Shown here in pieces: positions 16,053 through 24,257 of a stretch of DNA of 33,334 nt. The DNA lies in assembly GCA_024224995.1 (NCBI GenBank), contig JAAENB010000182.1, forward strand, positions 1-33,334. The letters run 5' to 3'. The notes beneath the pieces are model-generated. The model was not told where the DNA came from and made no database searches. It worked only from the letters and a program-made list of their open reading frames with translations. The DNA is from a bacterium. GTDB lineage: Bacteria > Spirochaetota > UBA4802 > UBA5550. The first letter of the stretch is position 1, and each line of letters opens with the position of its first letter. The translations under genes and the position numbers were made by a program.

Positions 16053-16196
16053 ATTTGTTTAATATCCTTTTATGTTCTGCTGCCGACCCTTTAATAATAA
16101 AAAAAGATCTTCGGGTAAAGATTTTTTTTTTCTGCTTGATTCCCTGGGGTCCAATAAAGTATCGGTATAGGACAAATTAATCAGAAGGGAAAAATC

Positions 16197-16631
16197 ATGA
16201 AAAAAGTACATATATATACTGATGGCGCGTGCAGCGGCAATCCCGGTCCCGGGGGATGGGGAGCCGTATTAAAATACGGCGACCATGTAAAAGAACTTTC
16301 CGGCGGGGAGCGCGACACTACCAACAACAGGATGGAGCTTCAGGCCGTAATTGAGGCGCTCAAAGCCCTGAAAGAGAAGACTGAGCTGGTAATTACAACC
16401 GATTCTACCTATGTAAAGAACGGCATAACCCAGTGGATTTTCAACTGGGTAAAAAATAACTGGAAAACAGCCTCTAAAAAGAGCGTAAAGAACAAAGAGC
16501 TCTGGCAGGAACTCTTGAAACTTTCCAAGCTCCATACTATTGAATGGGTCTGGGTAAAAGGCCACAGCGGCCACCCCGAAAACGAACGATGCGACCAACT
16601 GGCTACAAGCGAGATAAGAAGATACCGGTAA
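16197..16631 (+). CDS. rnhA: Ribonuclease HI
   Basis: 144 residues, a complete RNase HI. It cleaves the RNA strand of RNA-DNA hybrids, removing R-loops and primers. The catalytic carboxylates are D9 ([17 protein letters not shown]), E47 (NNRMELQAV), D69 (ITTDSTYV) and D133 (NERCDQLA), with the conserved H123 in VKGHSGH. The basic handle segment ([15 protein letters not shown]) is present. AGAAGGGA at 16183-16190 supports the ATG. It is the only plus-strand gene between 7.3 and 21 kb. It converges on the zinc-ribbon membrane protein gene with only three bases between stop codons. Confidence 0.97.
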   Translation: MKKVHIYTDGACSGNPGPGGWGAVLKYGDHVKELSGGERDTTNNRMELQAVIEALKALKEKTELVITTDSTYVKNGITQWIFNWVKNNWKTASKKSVKNKELWQELLKLSKLHTIEWVWVKGHSGHPENERCDQLATSEIRRYR

Positions 16632-16634
16632 GCC

Positions 16635-18146
16635 TTACAAATAAATTTTTTTGAAAATAAAAATTCCCAGCAGGATCAGGACCAGGATTGTGAGGAGCCT
16701 GAGCTTGTTGCGGTCATCAATATCGATATCATTTTCCAGCAGAATATAGACATGGGTGGAAAGGGTGCCGATAATTGATATAAATGAAGCAAAGAGAAAT
16801 ATTGAGATCAGGGACAGGATAATTCCTATGATGAGGCCGCCAATATGATGGGAATAGACCAGCTCTCCCATTAGTGAATTGAACAGGTTTACATCTGAGG
16901 CAAAGAACGAAAGGTTCGATATTTTCAGCAGGAACGAGGGGACTGCCTGGAAGAGTTTGGCAATATCGTCACTGATGAGGCTGCTCGATATCGATATGGT
17001 GAGAGAAAATGAGCCATAATAGACCAGGTAGATGGCTGAAAAGGTCAGAGTGGTGATTATTATCATAATGGGAATAATATAAATAAGGGTAAAGTTTTGT
17101 TTTTTTATAAAACGGAACAGGTTCCCCGTATTGCTTATGAGTCCCGGTTTATGCCTTGCCAGGATCGGGGGGTAAAACCAGAACCCGATCCCCGCAATAA
17201 TGAATATCAGCAAACTGCTTACGTACAAGGGGAAAAAAAGTATGGCGTAAAAAATGGGCCGTACAACAGGGATCTTTCCAAAGAGAATCATAACTACATT
17301 GAGCAGGACAAGAATTAATATATTGCTGATAAAAACCGGAAAGATCCGTTTCCCCGTAAAAACGGCAAGATTCGACCTGCCTTTATTTGACCCTGCTGCC
17401 CCGGCAGCGATATTATCCATAGTAATTCTGGCAATAATCGTGGAGGCGAGAATAAAGATAAAAAAGATCATTGCCAGGGGCAGCATGTTGAGAAAAGAGA
17501 GGGCATAGCTATTGGAGCTCTCCTTGCTTAAAAAAACCGCAGTTTCAATATTTTTGTACACAAACAGCAGCAAGAACATTACAATGATCCCAATCGAAGC
17601 GACCATGATTTTTTTTATGTTAAAGGCGCTGGAACAGATTGAAAACAGTTCTTTTAACGTATAGTTTTTAACGCCGGGTACGGAGAGTCCATGGTTCAGC
17701 TGTGAAGAACCATGCTTCGCGTTTTTGCCGGGCTTTTCCGGAGAATTTTTTGTTGAGTTTTTAACCGGGGTTTTAACTGAGTTATTCGTTGAGTTTTTAA
17801 TTGAACGGTTAAACTCTTTCGGTGTCATAAAGACGGTTTCGGCTTTTTCTTTTTTTTCTTCTTTTTTGATGCCCGGCAGTATTGGTCTGGGCTCACGTTT
17901 TTGAGCGTCTTTTATTACGGGGAATTCCACAACAAAGAATTTCGCGCATTTGTCGCATTTTACTTTATATTTACTACTGGCGCCGGAAGCCGACGATATG
18001 GAATAGAGCGATTTACAGTCCGGGCATACCGTTATTTTTATAAAATTATTACATTTTTTGCAGGTCATAATCGAGTGCCGCAGCCCCTCTATCTCCCCGG
18101 CAGTTAATGAATAAATTGAATTACAATTCGTACATGCTATTTGCAT
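16635..18146 (-). CDS. Zinc-ribbon polytopic membrane protein, function unknown
   Basis: 503 residues. The N terminus carries four CxxC pairs (C5/C8, C29/C32, C41/C44, C64/C67), forming two MJ0042-like zinc ribbons. A Lys/Asn/Ser/Pro-rich linker at about 85-155 (KNSTNNSVKTPVKNSTKNSP) looks disordered. Six or seven membrane helices follow between about 180 and 500. The zinc ribbons should face the cytoplasm. I do not recognise the membrane domain as a known transporter; the pattern is reminiscent of DUF-type integral membrane proteins. GGAG just before the ATG supports the start. It lies downstream of the PBP gene on the same strand, separated by the 36-bp inverted repeat at 18212-18300. Confidence 0.82.
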   Translation of the reverse strand: MQIACTNCNSIYSLTAGEIEGLRHSIMTCKKCNNFIKITVCPDCKSLYSISSASGASSKYKVKCDKCAKFFVVEFPVIKDAQKREPRPILPGIKKEEKKEKAETVFMTPKEFNRSIKNSTNNSVKTPVKNSTKNSPEKPGKNAKHGSSQLNHGLSVPGVKNYTLKELFSICSSAFNIKKIMVASIGIIVMFLLLFVYKNIETAVFLSKESSNSYALSFLNMLPLAMIFFIFILASTIIARITMDNIAAGAAGSNKGRSNLAVFTGKRIFPVFISNILILVLLNVVMILFGKIPVVRPIFYAILFFPLYVSSLLIFIIAGIGFWFYPPILARHKPGLISNTGNLFRFIKKQNFTLIYIIPIMIIITTLTFSAIYLVYYGSFSLTISISSSLISDDIAKLFQAVPSFLLKISNLSFFASDVNLFNSLMGELVYSHHIGGLIIGIILSLISIFLFASFISIIGTLSTHVYILLENDIDIDDRNKLRLLTILVLILLGIFIFKKIYL

Positions 18147-18211
18147 TGTTTCTCCGCGTATAAAAATAAAGTTTCAAGTTAAAGGTTTTGTTGACCGGAC
18201 CAATGAAAACT

Positions 18212-18300
18212 TCAGCCGGGAAAATAGCAGCACCTCTTTCAGGGGGTGAAACAAGAATATTTTTACCCCCTGAAAGAGGTGCTGCTATTTTCCCGGCTGA
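18212..18300. repeat. 36-bp perfect inverted repeat with 17-nt loop
   Basis: Bases 18212-18247 are perfectly reverse-complemented at 18265-18300 (outer ends TCAGCCGGG and CCCGGCTGA, inner ends CAGGGGGT and ACCCCCTG). The A/T-rich loop is GAAACAAGAATATTTTT. It begins nine bases after the stop codon of the PBP1A gene on the minus strand. It could end that transcript, but the stem is far longer than a usual terminator and no T tract follows, so a palindromic mobile element or an RNA-stability element is equally possible. Confidence 0.9.
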
Positions 18301-18309
18301 GAACCTTCA

Positions 18310-20676
18310 TCAATCAAAATCGTGTACTTCGGTCCAGGTTTCTCCTGATTTATTCCGTTCTTTTTTAAGCAGCTGCTCTTTTTTCTTTCGAACCGAGTCG
18401 AATATACTTTTGATCCGGTTATGCCCTTCGCAGGTTTTTGACGGTCCCGTTCCCGATATAAAATACTCATGCTTTACCGGGCACCCTTCTGCCGGTATAT
18501 CCCCGCTTTTGGAACAGATCCGCTGGGAACTTACAGAGCCCGGCGCCCCTTTAAATTCTCGCGGTTTGTCCAGTTTGGTCACTTCCCGCATAAACTCTCC
18601 CCAGATGGGAGCTGCCACCAGGGACCCGCTTTGCCCCGGTCCCAGGGTAAATTTTTGAGAATCACATCCAACCCACACTGATGCAACAAGGTCCGGAATA
18701 AATCCCACAAACCAGGCATCTCTAAATTGGGAATTGGTCCCGGTTTTCCCCGCGGCAGGCAGGCGGAAACCGGCAGTACTCCGAATCGCGCCGGAGGCTG
18801 TCCCATAGTCCACAACGCCGCGCATAAGGTTTGTCATAATAAATGCAGTTTCGGGTGAGACGATCCGTCTTTTCTTTGTATATTTTTTATCTTTTTGCCT
18901 GTTGTATATTCTTTTTCCTTTTTTGTCGTTTATATACCGTATGGAAGAGGGGGTCACGGATATTCCGTTATTGGCAAATACCCCAAAGCCCTTTGCCATT
19001 TCCAGGGGAGAGAGTTCAGTTGTTCCCAGTGCCAGTGTTGGGTCTATTTCAAATCTTTTTTCGGGAATTCCAATAAGCCGGGAGGTAAATTTCGCGATCC
19101 GTTCTCCGCCAACCATATTATATATAATAACCGAAACCGTATTCAATGAAGAAGTAAAGGCTTTCCTGGCAAGAACGGTCCCCTGGAATGATTTTTCATA
19201 GTTTGATGGAGACCATGTTTTTTTTCGGTCTTTATAAATAATGGGCAGATCACTAAAGGCAGATCCCGGTGTAATGATCTTTGACTCTATTCCCGCGCCA
19301 TATACAAAGGCTTTAAACGAAGAGCCCGGCTGTCTCAGGGATTGGACGGCCCGGTTTAACTGGTTATTCGAGTTAAAGTCGTTTCCTCCCAGCATCACCC
19401 TGATGCCGCCGCTCTGGGGATTCAGCGCCACAAGAGCCCCTTCTACCAGTGCTGATTTGCGTAACTGTTCATATTTTTTCCGGTAATTTTCAAGAGTTGT
19501 TTCAATACCGGGTATATCAAAAAGCAATGAGATAAACCGGGTGTCGTCAATTGAGCTGTTCCTGAATTTTCCTAGAAAACCGGAATAGCGCTTTAGCTGT
19601 TTTCGGCTTACCTTCCGTCCTTTATGGGCGCGCCGCGCGAACCAGGTATCAATATTATTTAATTTATAGCGGTTATATTTTTCCGCGATGCTGTTCTGGT
19701 ATGCCAGTTTTTTCGCAAGGACCGTTCTGGCAATATCCTGGTACCTGAGATCAAGGGTGGTATGGACTTTGAGCCCTTTCCGGTATACGGTATCTTCTCC
19801 ATATTTTTTTACCAGTATCCTTCTAATATATTCGGTAAAATAGGGAGCTTTGTCGAATTTCTTATTCCGTATGCTTCCCGTATGGTAACGGGTTTTTACC
19901 TCTTTTAGATAGGGGGGCCAGAATTCGGCGAATTGCCGGGAAGCGTCGGCTTTTGAAACATGCCCGGCATCGATCATATTATTGAGGATATGGCTGCAGC
20001 GTTTATATGCTGCCTGCGGTTTTCTTATGGGAGTAAAGCGGCTGGGAGATGAGGGAAGGCCCGCCAGCAGGGTGCTTTCGATGAGTCCGAGTTTTTCCGT
20101 GCCGTGGCCGAAATAGTATTGGGATGCTGCCTGGATGCCGTAGACTCCGTGACCAAAATATACCTGGTTCAGGTACATTTCCAGTATCTGGTCTTTACTA
20201 TACGTTCGTTCCAGTTCTCCGGCAATAATAACTTCAATTATTTTTCGCTTTAACTGCCGTTCTCCTTTGGTATAGAGCTGTTTGGCCAGCTGCTGGGTAA
20301 TTGTGGACCCTCCCTGTTTTATTTTACCGCTAAAAATATCAACAATAAGCGCCCTTAGTATCCCCAGCAGATCAATCCCCGTATGTTTATAAAAGTTTTT
20401 ATCTTCTGCCGTAATAAATGCCTGTTTCACCTGCTCCGGAATTCTCTCTATTGAAATAAAGCTCCTGTTCTCATCAAACAACTCCGAAATCAGCCCCCCG
20501 TTCCTATCATAGATCTTCGTAGATAAATTCGGATCATATACATTCTCCCTTTCCAATAGCGTATAACACTCCGAATAAACCACCACAATATACACAAAAG
20601 GCGCAAATACAATAAATAAAGCTATTCCAGTTACAATATATCTTCTTATCTTATTTTTTTTATTTCTCTTTTCCAT
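18310..20676 (-). CDS. mrcA: Bifunctional class A penicillin-binding protein (PBP1A-type)
   Basis: 788 residues. It polymerises lipid II and cross-links peptidoglycan in the periplasm while anchored by one membrane helix (about 12-34). The GT51 domain holds TAEDKNFYKHTGID with catalytic E91 and GGSTITQQLAKQLY (122-135). The transpeptidase domain has S452 in GSSFK, SLN (510-512) and KTG (644-646). Between the two domains is a basic stretch (about 335-375). The C terminus carries cysteines C721, C732 and C749 in a pattern seen in several PBP1A tails. The ATG shares a base with the stop of a Lys/Gln-rich mini reading frame. The gene is divergent from 21302 across a 600-base structured region. 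Confidence 0.95.
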   Translation of the reverse strand: MEKRNKKNKIRRYIVTGIALFIVFAPFVYIVVVYSECYTLLERENVYDPNLSTKIYDRNGGLISELFDENRSFISIERIPEQVKQAFITAEDKNFYKHTGIDLLGILRALIVDIFSGKIKQGGSTITQQLAKQLYTKGERQLKRKIIEVIIAGELERTYSKDQILEMYLNQVYFGHGVYGIQAASQYYFGHGTEKLGLIESTLLAGLPSSPSRFTPIRKPQAAYKRCSHILNNMIDAGHVSKADASRQFAEFWPPYLKEVKTRYHTGSIRNKKFDKAPYFTEYIRRILVKKYGEDTVYRKGLKVHTTLDLRYQDIARTVLAKKLAYQNSIAEKYNRYKLNNIDTWFARRAHKGRKVSRKQLKRYSGFLGKFRNSSIDDTRFISLLFDIPGIETTLENYRKKYEQLRKSALVEGALVALNPQSGGIRVMLGGNDFNSNNQLNRAVQSLRQPGSSFKAFVYGAGIESKIITPGSAFSDLPIIYKDRKKTWSPSNYEKSFQGTVLARKAFTSSLNTVSVIIYNMVGGERIAKFTSRLIGIPEKRFEIDPTLALGTTELSPLEMAKGFGVFANNGISVTPSSIRYINDKKGKRIYNRQKDKKYTKKRRIVSPETAFIMTNLMRGVVDYGTASGAIRSTAGFRLPAAGKTGTNSQFRDAWFVGFIPDLVASVWVGCDSQKFTLGPGQSGSLVAAPIWGEFMREVTKLDKPREFKGAPGSVSSQRICSKSGDIPAEGCPVKHEYFISGTGPSKTCEGHNRIKSIFDSVRKKKEQLLKKERNKSGETWTEVHDFD

Positions 20677-20720
20677 TATCTCTTTTGTTGTTGTTGTTTC
20701 TTCTTCTGCTGTTTCTTCAT
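20676..20720 (-). CDS. Possible 14-residue Lys/Gln-rich leader peptide of the PBP1A gene
   Basis: ATG followed by MKKQQKKKQQQQKR and a TAA that overlaps the PBP1A ATG as TAATG. GGTGATG lies 4 bases upstream as a possible ribosome-binding site. It might couple translation of the PBP gene. Equally, this may be only a low-complexity CAA/AAG tract that keeps the leader unstructured. Confidence 0.3.
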   Translation of the reverse strand: MKKQQKKKQQQQKR

Positions 20721-20746
20721 TTCATCACCAGTCTATACCAACCCTC

Positions 20747-20863
20747 TCAGGGAATGAGTCCTGTCTTTCCGGAACAGGAGGCACGGATGCCGACGCCCAT
20801 GTGCAATACACGATGTATTATCACATGGGTGGAGGAAAGACAGGACTCATTCCCGAGCGCACT
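20747..20863. ncRNA. Covarying structured element, copy A
   Basis: An outer 21-bp perfect stem (20750-20770 with 20834-20854) encloses a small hairpin GGCA-CGGA-TGCC (20780-20791) and a larger one, CCCATGTG (20796-20803) with CACATGGG (20822-20829), itself containing AATACA-CGA-TGTATT (20805-20819). The layout is a three-way junction. Copy B at 21017-21132 is the same element inverted. Eight stem pairs differ between copies and all eight stay paired, so the fold has been maintained by selection or by the way the element replicates. Whether it acts as RNA or as single-stranded DNA is not known, nor which strand is used. Confidence 0.7.
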
Positions 20864-21016
20864 TATAACATCGCTGCTCAAAAACCAAAGGACGCGGCGC
20901 TTCGCGCCGCGAGGAGAGGGGGTTAAGGGGGCGAAGCCCCCTTAACCCCCCTCCAGCGCAGCGTTAGCTGCGCCTTAAAGCGACATACCCCGTTTAGGTC
21001 GTAGTTTATATTCGTT
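20864..21016. repeat. Three GC-rich hairpins between copies A and B
   Basis: CGCGGCGC-TTC-GCGCCGCG (20893-20911). A 14-bp perfect stem follows: 20918-20931 (a G-rich arm with central TTAA) and 20937-20950, with loop CGAAG. The third is GCGCAGC-GTTA-GCTGCGC (20956-20973). All lie within 80 bases and no reading frame makes sense across them. The rest of the interval shows nothing recognisable. Confidence 0.75.
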
Positions 21017-21132
21017 AGTGCGCTCGGGAATTAGCCTGATCTTTCCTCCACCCTGGTGATAATACATCGTGTATTGCACCAGGGTGTCGCCATCGTGGCT
21101 CCGGTTCCGGAAAGATCAGGCTAATTCCCTGA
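21017..21132. ncRNA. Covarying structured element, copy B (inverted)
   Basis: Mirror copy of 20747-20863. The outer 21-bp stem is 21026-21046 with 21109-21129. The larger hairpin is CCCTGGTG (21051-21058) with CACCAGGG (21077-21084), containing AATACA-TCG-TGTATT (21061-21075). The small hairpin is GCCA-TCG-TGGC (21089-21099). The unpaired segments (GGTGGA, GGAAC(A/C)GGAG and the GAGCGCACT flank) are almost identical in both copies when one is reverse-complemented, while the stems have drifted in a compensated way. Confidence 0.7.
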
Positions 21133-21186
21133 CGTTGTTATCGACCTGATGTCTTTTTGCAAACTATTTGAGCAGTTAAAATCTAC

Positions 21187-21216
21187 TTGTAAATATAATA
21201 CTGTTTATAGTATACT
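21187..21216 (+). promoter_or_regulatory. Candidate promoter of the 21302 gene
   Basis: TTGTAA (21187-21192), an 18-base spacer and TATACT (21211-21216). A second perfect TATAAT (21194-21199) has no good -35 partner. Between copy B and this site (21133-21186) I see nothing recognisable. Confidence 0.45.
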
Positions 21217-21301
21217 ATATCGGAATATTTGCGCTGTATTACACATTTTTTGAGCAGCTTTTTTAGTAGAGAATGAAATTTTGAGCTCTTTAGTGGAGCA
21301 A

Positions 21302-21799
21302 ATGGTGAAATTGAGGATGAGAATGAATAGGAATAAAAATTTTAATATAATAAGTTTGATAGTTGCAGTGATGATACTGATTCCGGTGGCGGGGTATACG
21401 GAGAAAATATCCGAAAGGAGGTTGAAGGAGTACGGATCGGCATTTTTGGCACAGGTAGTGCGGGAGAACAGCTCGTATAAAAAACAGGTCAGGATAACCT
21501 TGCAGGGGATAATTCAGGATGAAAATGCCGGAATACGGCTTATCGATAAATTCGCGCTTTTTATTCATGATTCACAAAAACAGGGAATTGCGATAAAAAA
21601 GACCAAATATTTTTACCGTGACGGCCTGTTTACTTTTTTTATTATTTTGCAGGATGAAAACGACGGCCAGCTCTATACGCTGTATCTTGAGTATGAATAT
21701 ATTAAGAAACGAAGGATCTGCAATCTAAAGGATATTTATTTTTCCCTGGTCTTTGATGAAAAGATAAAGGAGATGGAGAAGTTTTTTAAATACCGGTAA
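21302..21799 (+). CDS. Small exported protein of unknown function
   Basis: 165 residues from the ATG chosen here, because GTGGAG lies four bases upstream. A TTG at 21281 would add seven residues but lacks a ribosome-binding site. Residues about 12-32 form a hydrophobic export signal (IISLIVAVMILIPVAGYTEK). The remainder is a mixed alpha/beta domain with three repeated hydrophobic strands (VRITLQGII, ALFIHDSQ, FTFFIILQDENDG) and no recognised motif. It lies 22 bases before a histidine kinase gene with an extracytoplasmic sensor. They are probably co-transcribed, and it might be a ligand-binding or modulating partner (inference). Confidence 0.72.
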   Translation: MVKLRMRMNRNKNFNIISLIVAVMILIPVAGYTEKISERRLKEYGSAFLAQVVRENSSYKKQVRITLQGIIQDENAGIRLIDKFALFIHDSQKQGIAIKKTKYFYRDGLFTFFIILQDENDGQLYTLYLEYEYIKKRRICNLKDIYFSLVFDEKIKEMEKFFKYR

Positions 21800-21821
21800 A
21801 CCCCGGTGGAGATAAATCGTA

Positions 21822-24257
21822 ATGAAAAAGAGTATTAAAAGAAGAATACTATTCTATTTTCTTATAATCGCGGTTACGGCAATTATTTCCGTTTCCTTTC
21901 TGGCAGTAATTCAAACCGAAAAAGTTTTAACAGAAAAGACCACAAGCCATTTTGAGAAAATTTCCGAAGAGTTGTATTATAATGTAAACAAAATAATCGC
22001 CAAGGGGCTCAGTGAAATAACCATAATTTCGAATTCGAATATTGTAGCGTCCGAGTATGCCGGGCCTGCCCGGAAACGGGCCGAATTGCTTAAGCTTAAA
22101 AAGATACTAAAAGTATATGAAGATATAACCCTGGTAAACCTGAAAGGCGTTGTAATAACCTCAACTGATTATAATTTTCGCGGCGGATGGGAATATAAAA
22201 AGCATTTTATTAAAGCTTCCCGGGGGAAAACCTCAATCTCCAATGTTCATCTTATTCCGGATCCCGATAAATTAATAATCAGTTTTACCGCGCCCGTGTA
22301 TAACAGGAATAATACCATACAGGCCATTGTTTCAATTCAGCTAAACATGAATACTGTTGCCGATATTGTAAACCATGTTCAAATTGAACAAACCGGGTAC
22401 GCGTACCTGCTTGATGAATATAATAAAATTATCGCCCATCCCAACAGCGCGAAAGTACTCACCGCAGCCAATGAGGAACTTATTTTCGGGATTGAAAAGG
22501 GGAATAATGCAATACGCTACAGGGAAGAGGATGGAAAAGAAATACTGGGAAGTTTTTTTAACCGCGATAAAGTAACGATTGATCCGGGACTGGATCGCTG
22601 GTATACCGATTGGAAAGTTGTTGTTGTTCAGGAAAAAAATGAGTTATTTCAAATCCTCACCGATATAAAGATCCGGATCTTTATATTTTCTTCGGTCTTG
22701 TTTGGAATTATTATACTGCTGGGAATGCGGCTGTCCGGGTCAATTACCAGCCCAATTGAACATTTGCGCCAGGGAGCGTCCATAATAGGAAAAGGAGACC
22801 TTGATTACAGGGTTGAAGTGGAGTCGGAGGATGAAGTAGGGCAGCTGGCACGGTCATTCAATCATATGGCCGAGGATTTGCGGCTGTCACATATCGCCAT
22901 TAGTAAGAGTGAACGGAGGCTGCGTACTATTCTTGAGACAGCGAACGAAGGATTCTGGGAAATTGATAATGATTTTTTTATCCGGGATATAAACCCTGAA
23001 GTATGCGCAATGCTCGGGTATTCCAGGGATGAGATGATAGGGAAGAATACTTTTGATTTTTTATACGACAGTGACGCGGCAAGTATATTTAAACAGCAAT
23101 TGAAGCTCCGGGATAAGGGGGTTAAAAGCTCCTATGAATTAAATCTGAAAAGATCGGACAATACCCCGGTATATTGCTTAATTAATGCTACACCGCTTTT
23201 TAATGAAGAAGGTAAAAAAAACGGATCCTTTGGCATGCTGTCGAACATCACCTCCAGGATGCAGGCGGAAGAAAAGATCATCGTTCAGAACGAAGAGCTG
23301 GCCGATATCAATGATGAACTGGAACGAATAAATGAAGAGCTCATCGGCAAACACCGGGAGAACCACCGGATCAGGAAGGAGATTGAAACGCTGAATGAAA
23401 AACTGGAGCAGCGGGTTGAAGAGCGGACTATTGAATTGAAACTGGCGAACGCATCAATCAAAGAATCATTTGATACGCTTAAAAGTACCAAGGACCAGCT
23501 GGTAGAATCGGAAAAAATGGCTTCCCTGGGCGGGCTGGTCGCGGGAGTGGCTCATGAGATCAATACACCCATTGGAGTAGGGGTCACCGCAGCCTCGTAC
23601 CTGGAAGCAAAGATTCGTAATATTGCCGATCTTTATTCAGCCGGAACTATTCCCACGGAAGAGCTTGAAAAATTTATCGGCAATGCAGTTGAGGCTTCTT
23701 CGGCAATTTCAATAAACCTGAGACGGGCTGCCGAGCTTATACAAAGCTTTAAACAGGTCGCGGTGGATCAATCAAGTGAAAAAGAAAGAACATTTAACCT
23801 GAAGAAATATATTGAAGAAGTCCTCATTAGCCTGGGGCCCCGGCTAAAAGATTCATCCCATGTAATAAAAGTTGAGAGTCCAAATACGATTGAAATTTGC
23901 AGTTACCCCGGGGTTTTTTCCCAGATTATTACCAACCTGGTAATAAATTCACTGGTTCACGGTTTTGAAGGAATAGAAACAGGAGAGATTCGTATTGAGA
24001 TAGCACGGCATAACCATGATTTGCAGATTTCGTACCGGGATAATGGCATTGGCATGGATGAGAAAACCTTGAAAAATATTTTTGTTCCTTTTTATACCAC
24101 CAAACGGGGAAAAGGCGGGTCGGGATTGGGCATGCACATTGTCTTTAATCTTGTTAACCAAAGAATTGGCGGAACCATTCAGTGCAGCAGTTTCCCCGGC
24201 AAAGGCACTACTTTCGTTATTCGAATCCCCGGGGAAAAGATTTTACTCAAGGACTAG
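21822..24257 (+). CDS. Sensor histidine kinase (dCache-HAMP-PAS-HisKA-HATPase)
   Basis: 811 residues. TM1 is at about 9-31, then an extracytoplasmic dCache-like sensor (about 35-280), TM2 (about 283-303), HAMP (about 304-357), PAS (about 364-480) and a coiled coil with ELEQRVEERTIELK (about 485-560). The phosphoacceptor is H578 in AHEINTPIG. An HATPase domain follows with NLVINSLVH (705-713), DNGIGMD (740-746) and GKGGSGLGMHIV (763-774). The HEINTP box places it in the HPK4-like group. It phosphorylates a response regulator not encoded nearby. The last ~270 residues are clearly paralogous to those of the kinase at 30435-32564. GGTGGAG supports the ATG. Its stop overlaps the stop of the convergent PotD-like gene in a shared CTAG. 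Confidence 0.93.
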   Translation: MKKSIKRRILFYFLIIAVTAIISVSFLAVIQTEKVLTEKTTSHFEKISEELYYNVNKIIAKGLSEITIISNSNIVASEYAGPARKRAELLKLKKILKVYEDITLVNLKGVVITSTDYNFRGGWEYKKHFIKASRGKTSISNVHLIPDPDKLIISFTAPVYNRNNTIQAIVSIQLNMNTVADIVNHVQIEQTGYAYLLDEYNKIIAHPNSAKVLTAANEELIFGIEKGNNAIRYREEDGKEILGSFFNRDKVTIDPGLDRWYTDWKVVVVQEKNELFQILTDIKIRIFIFSSVLFGIIILLGMRLSGSITSPIEHLRQGASIIGKGDLDYRVEVESEDEVGQLARSFNHMAEDLRLSHIAISKSERRLRTILETANEGFWEIDNDFFIRDINPEVCAMLGYSRDEMIGKNTFDFLYDSDAASIFKQQLKLRDKGVKSSYELNLKRSDNTPVYCLINATPLFNEEGKKNGSFGMLSNITSRMQAEEKIIVQNEELADINDELERINEELIGKHRENHRIRKEIETLNEKLEQRVEERTIELKLANASIKESFDTLKSTKDQLVESEKMASLGGLVAGVAHEINTPIGVGVTAASYLEAKIRNIADLYSAGTIPTEELEKFIGNAVEASSAISINLRRAAELIQSFKQVAVDQSSEKERTFNLKKYIEEVLISLGPRLKDSSHVIKVESPNTIEICSYPGVFSQIITNLVINSLVHGFEGIETGEIRIEIARHNHDLQISYRDNGIGMDEKTLKNIFVPFYTTKRGKGGSGLGMHIVFNLVNQRIGGTIQCSSFPGKGTTFVIRIPGEKILLKD

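Noticed and set aside
16101..16130. Terminator between the ankyrin and rnhA genes
   Set aside because: ATCTT/AAGAT gives only five pairs before the T run, and both neighbours start here, so there is no transcript to end.
20747..21132. attC-type integron recombination sites
   Set aside because: The inverted elements have hairpins, but I cannot find the RYYYAAC and GTTRRRY boxes at the expected ends, and no integrase or cassette gene is present.
20747..21132. Insertion sequence with terminal inverted repeats
   Set aside because: No transposase frame exists between the inverted copies, and the internal covariation within each copy is not a feature of ordinary terminal repeats. A non-autonomous element remains possible.
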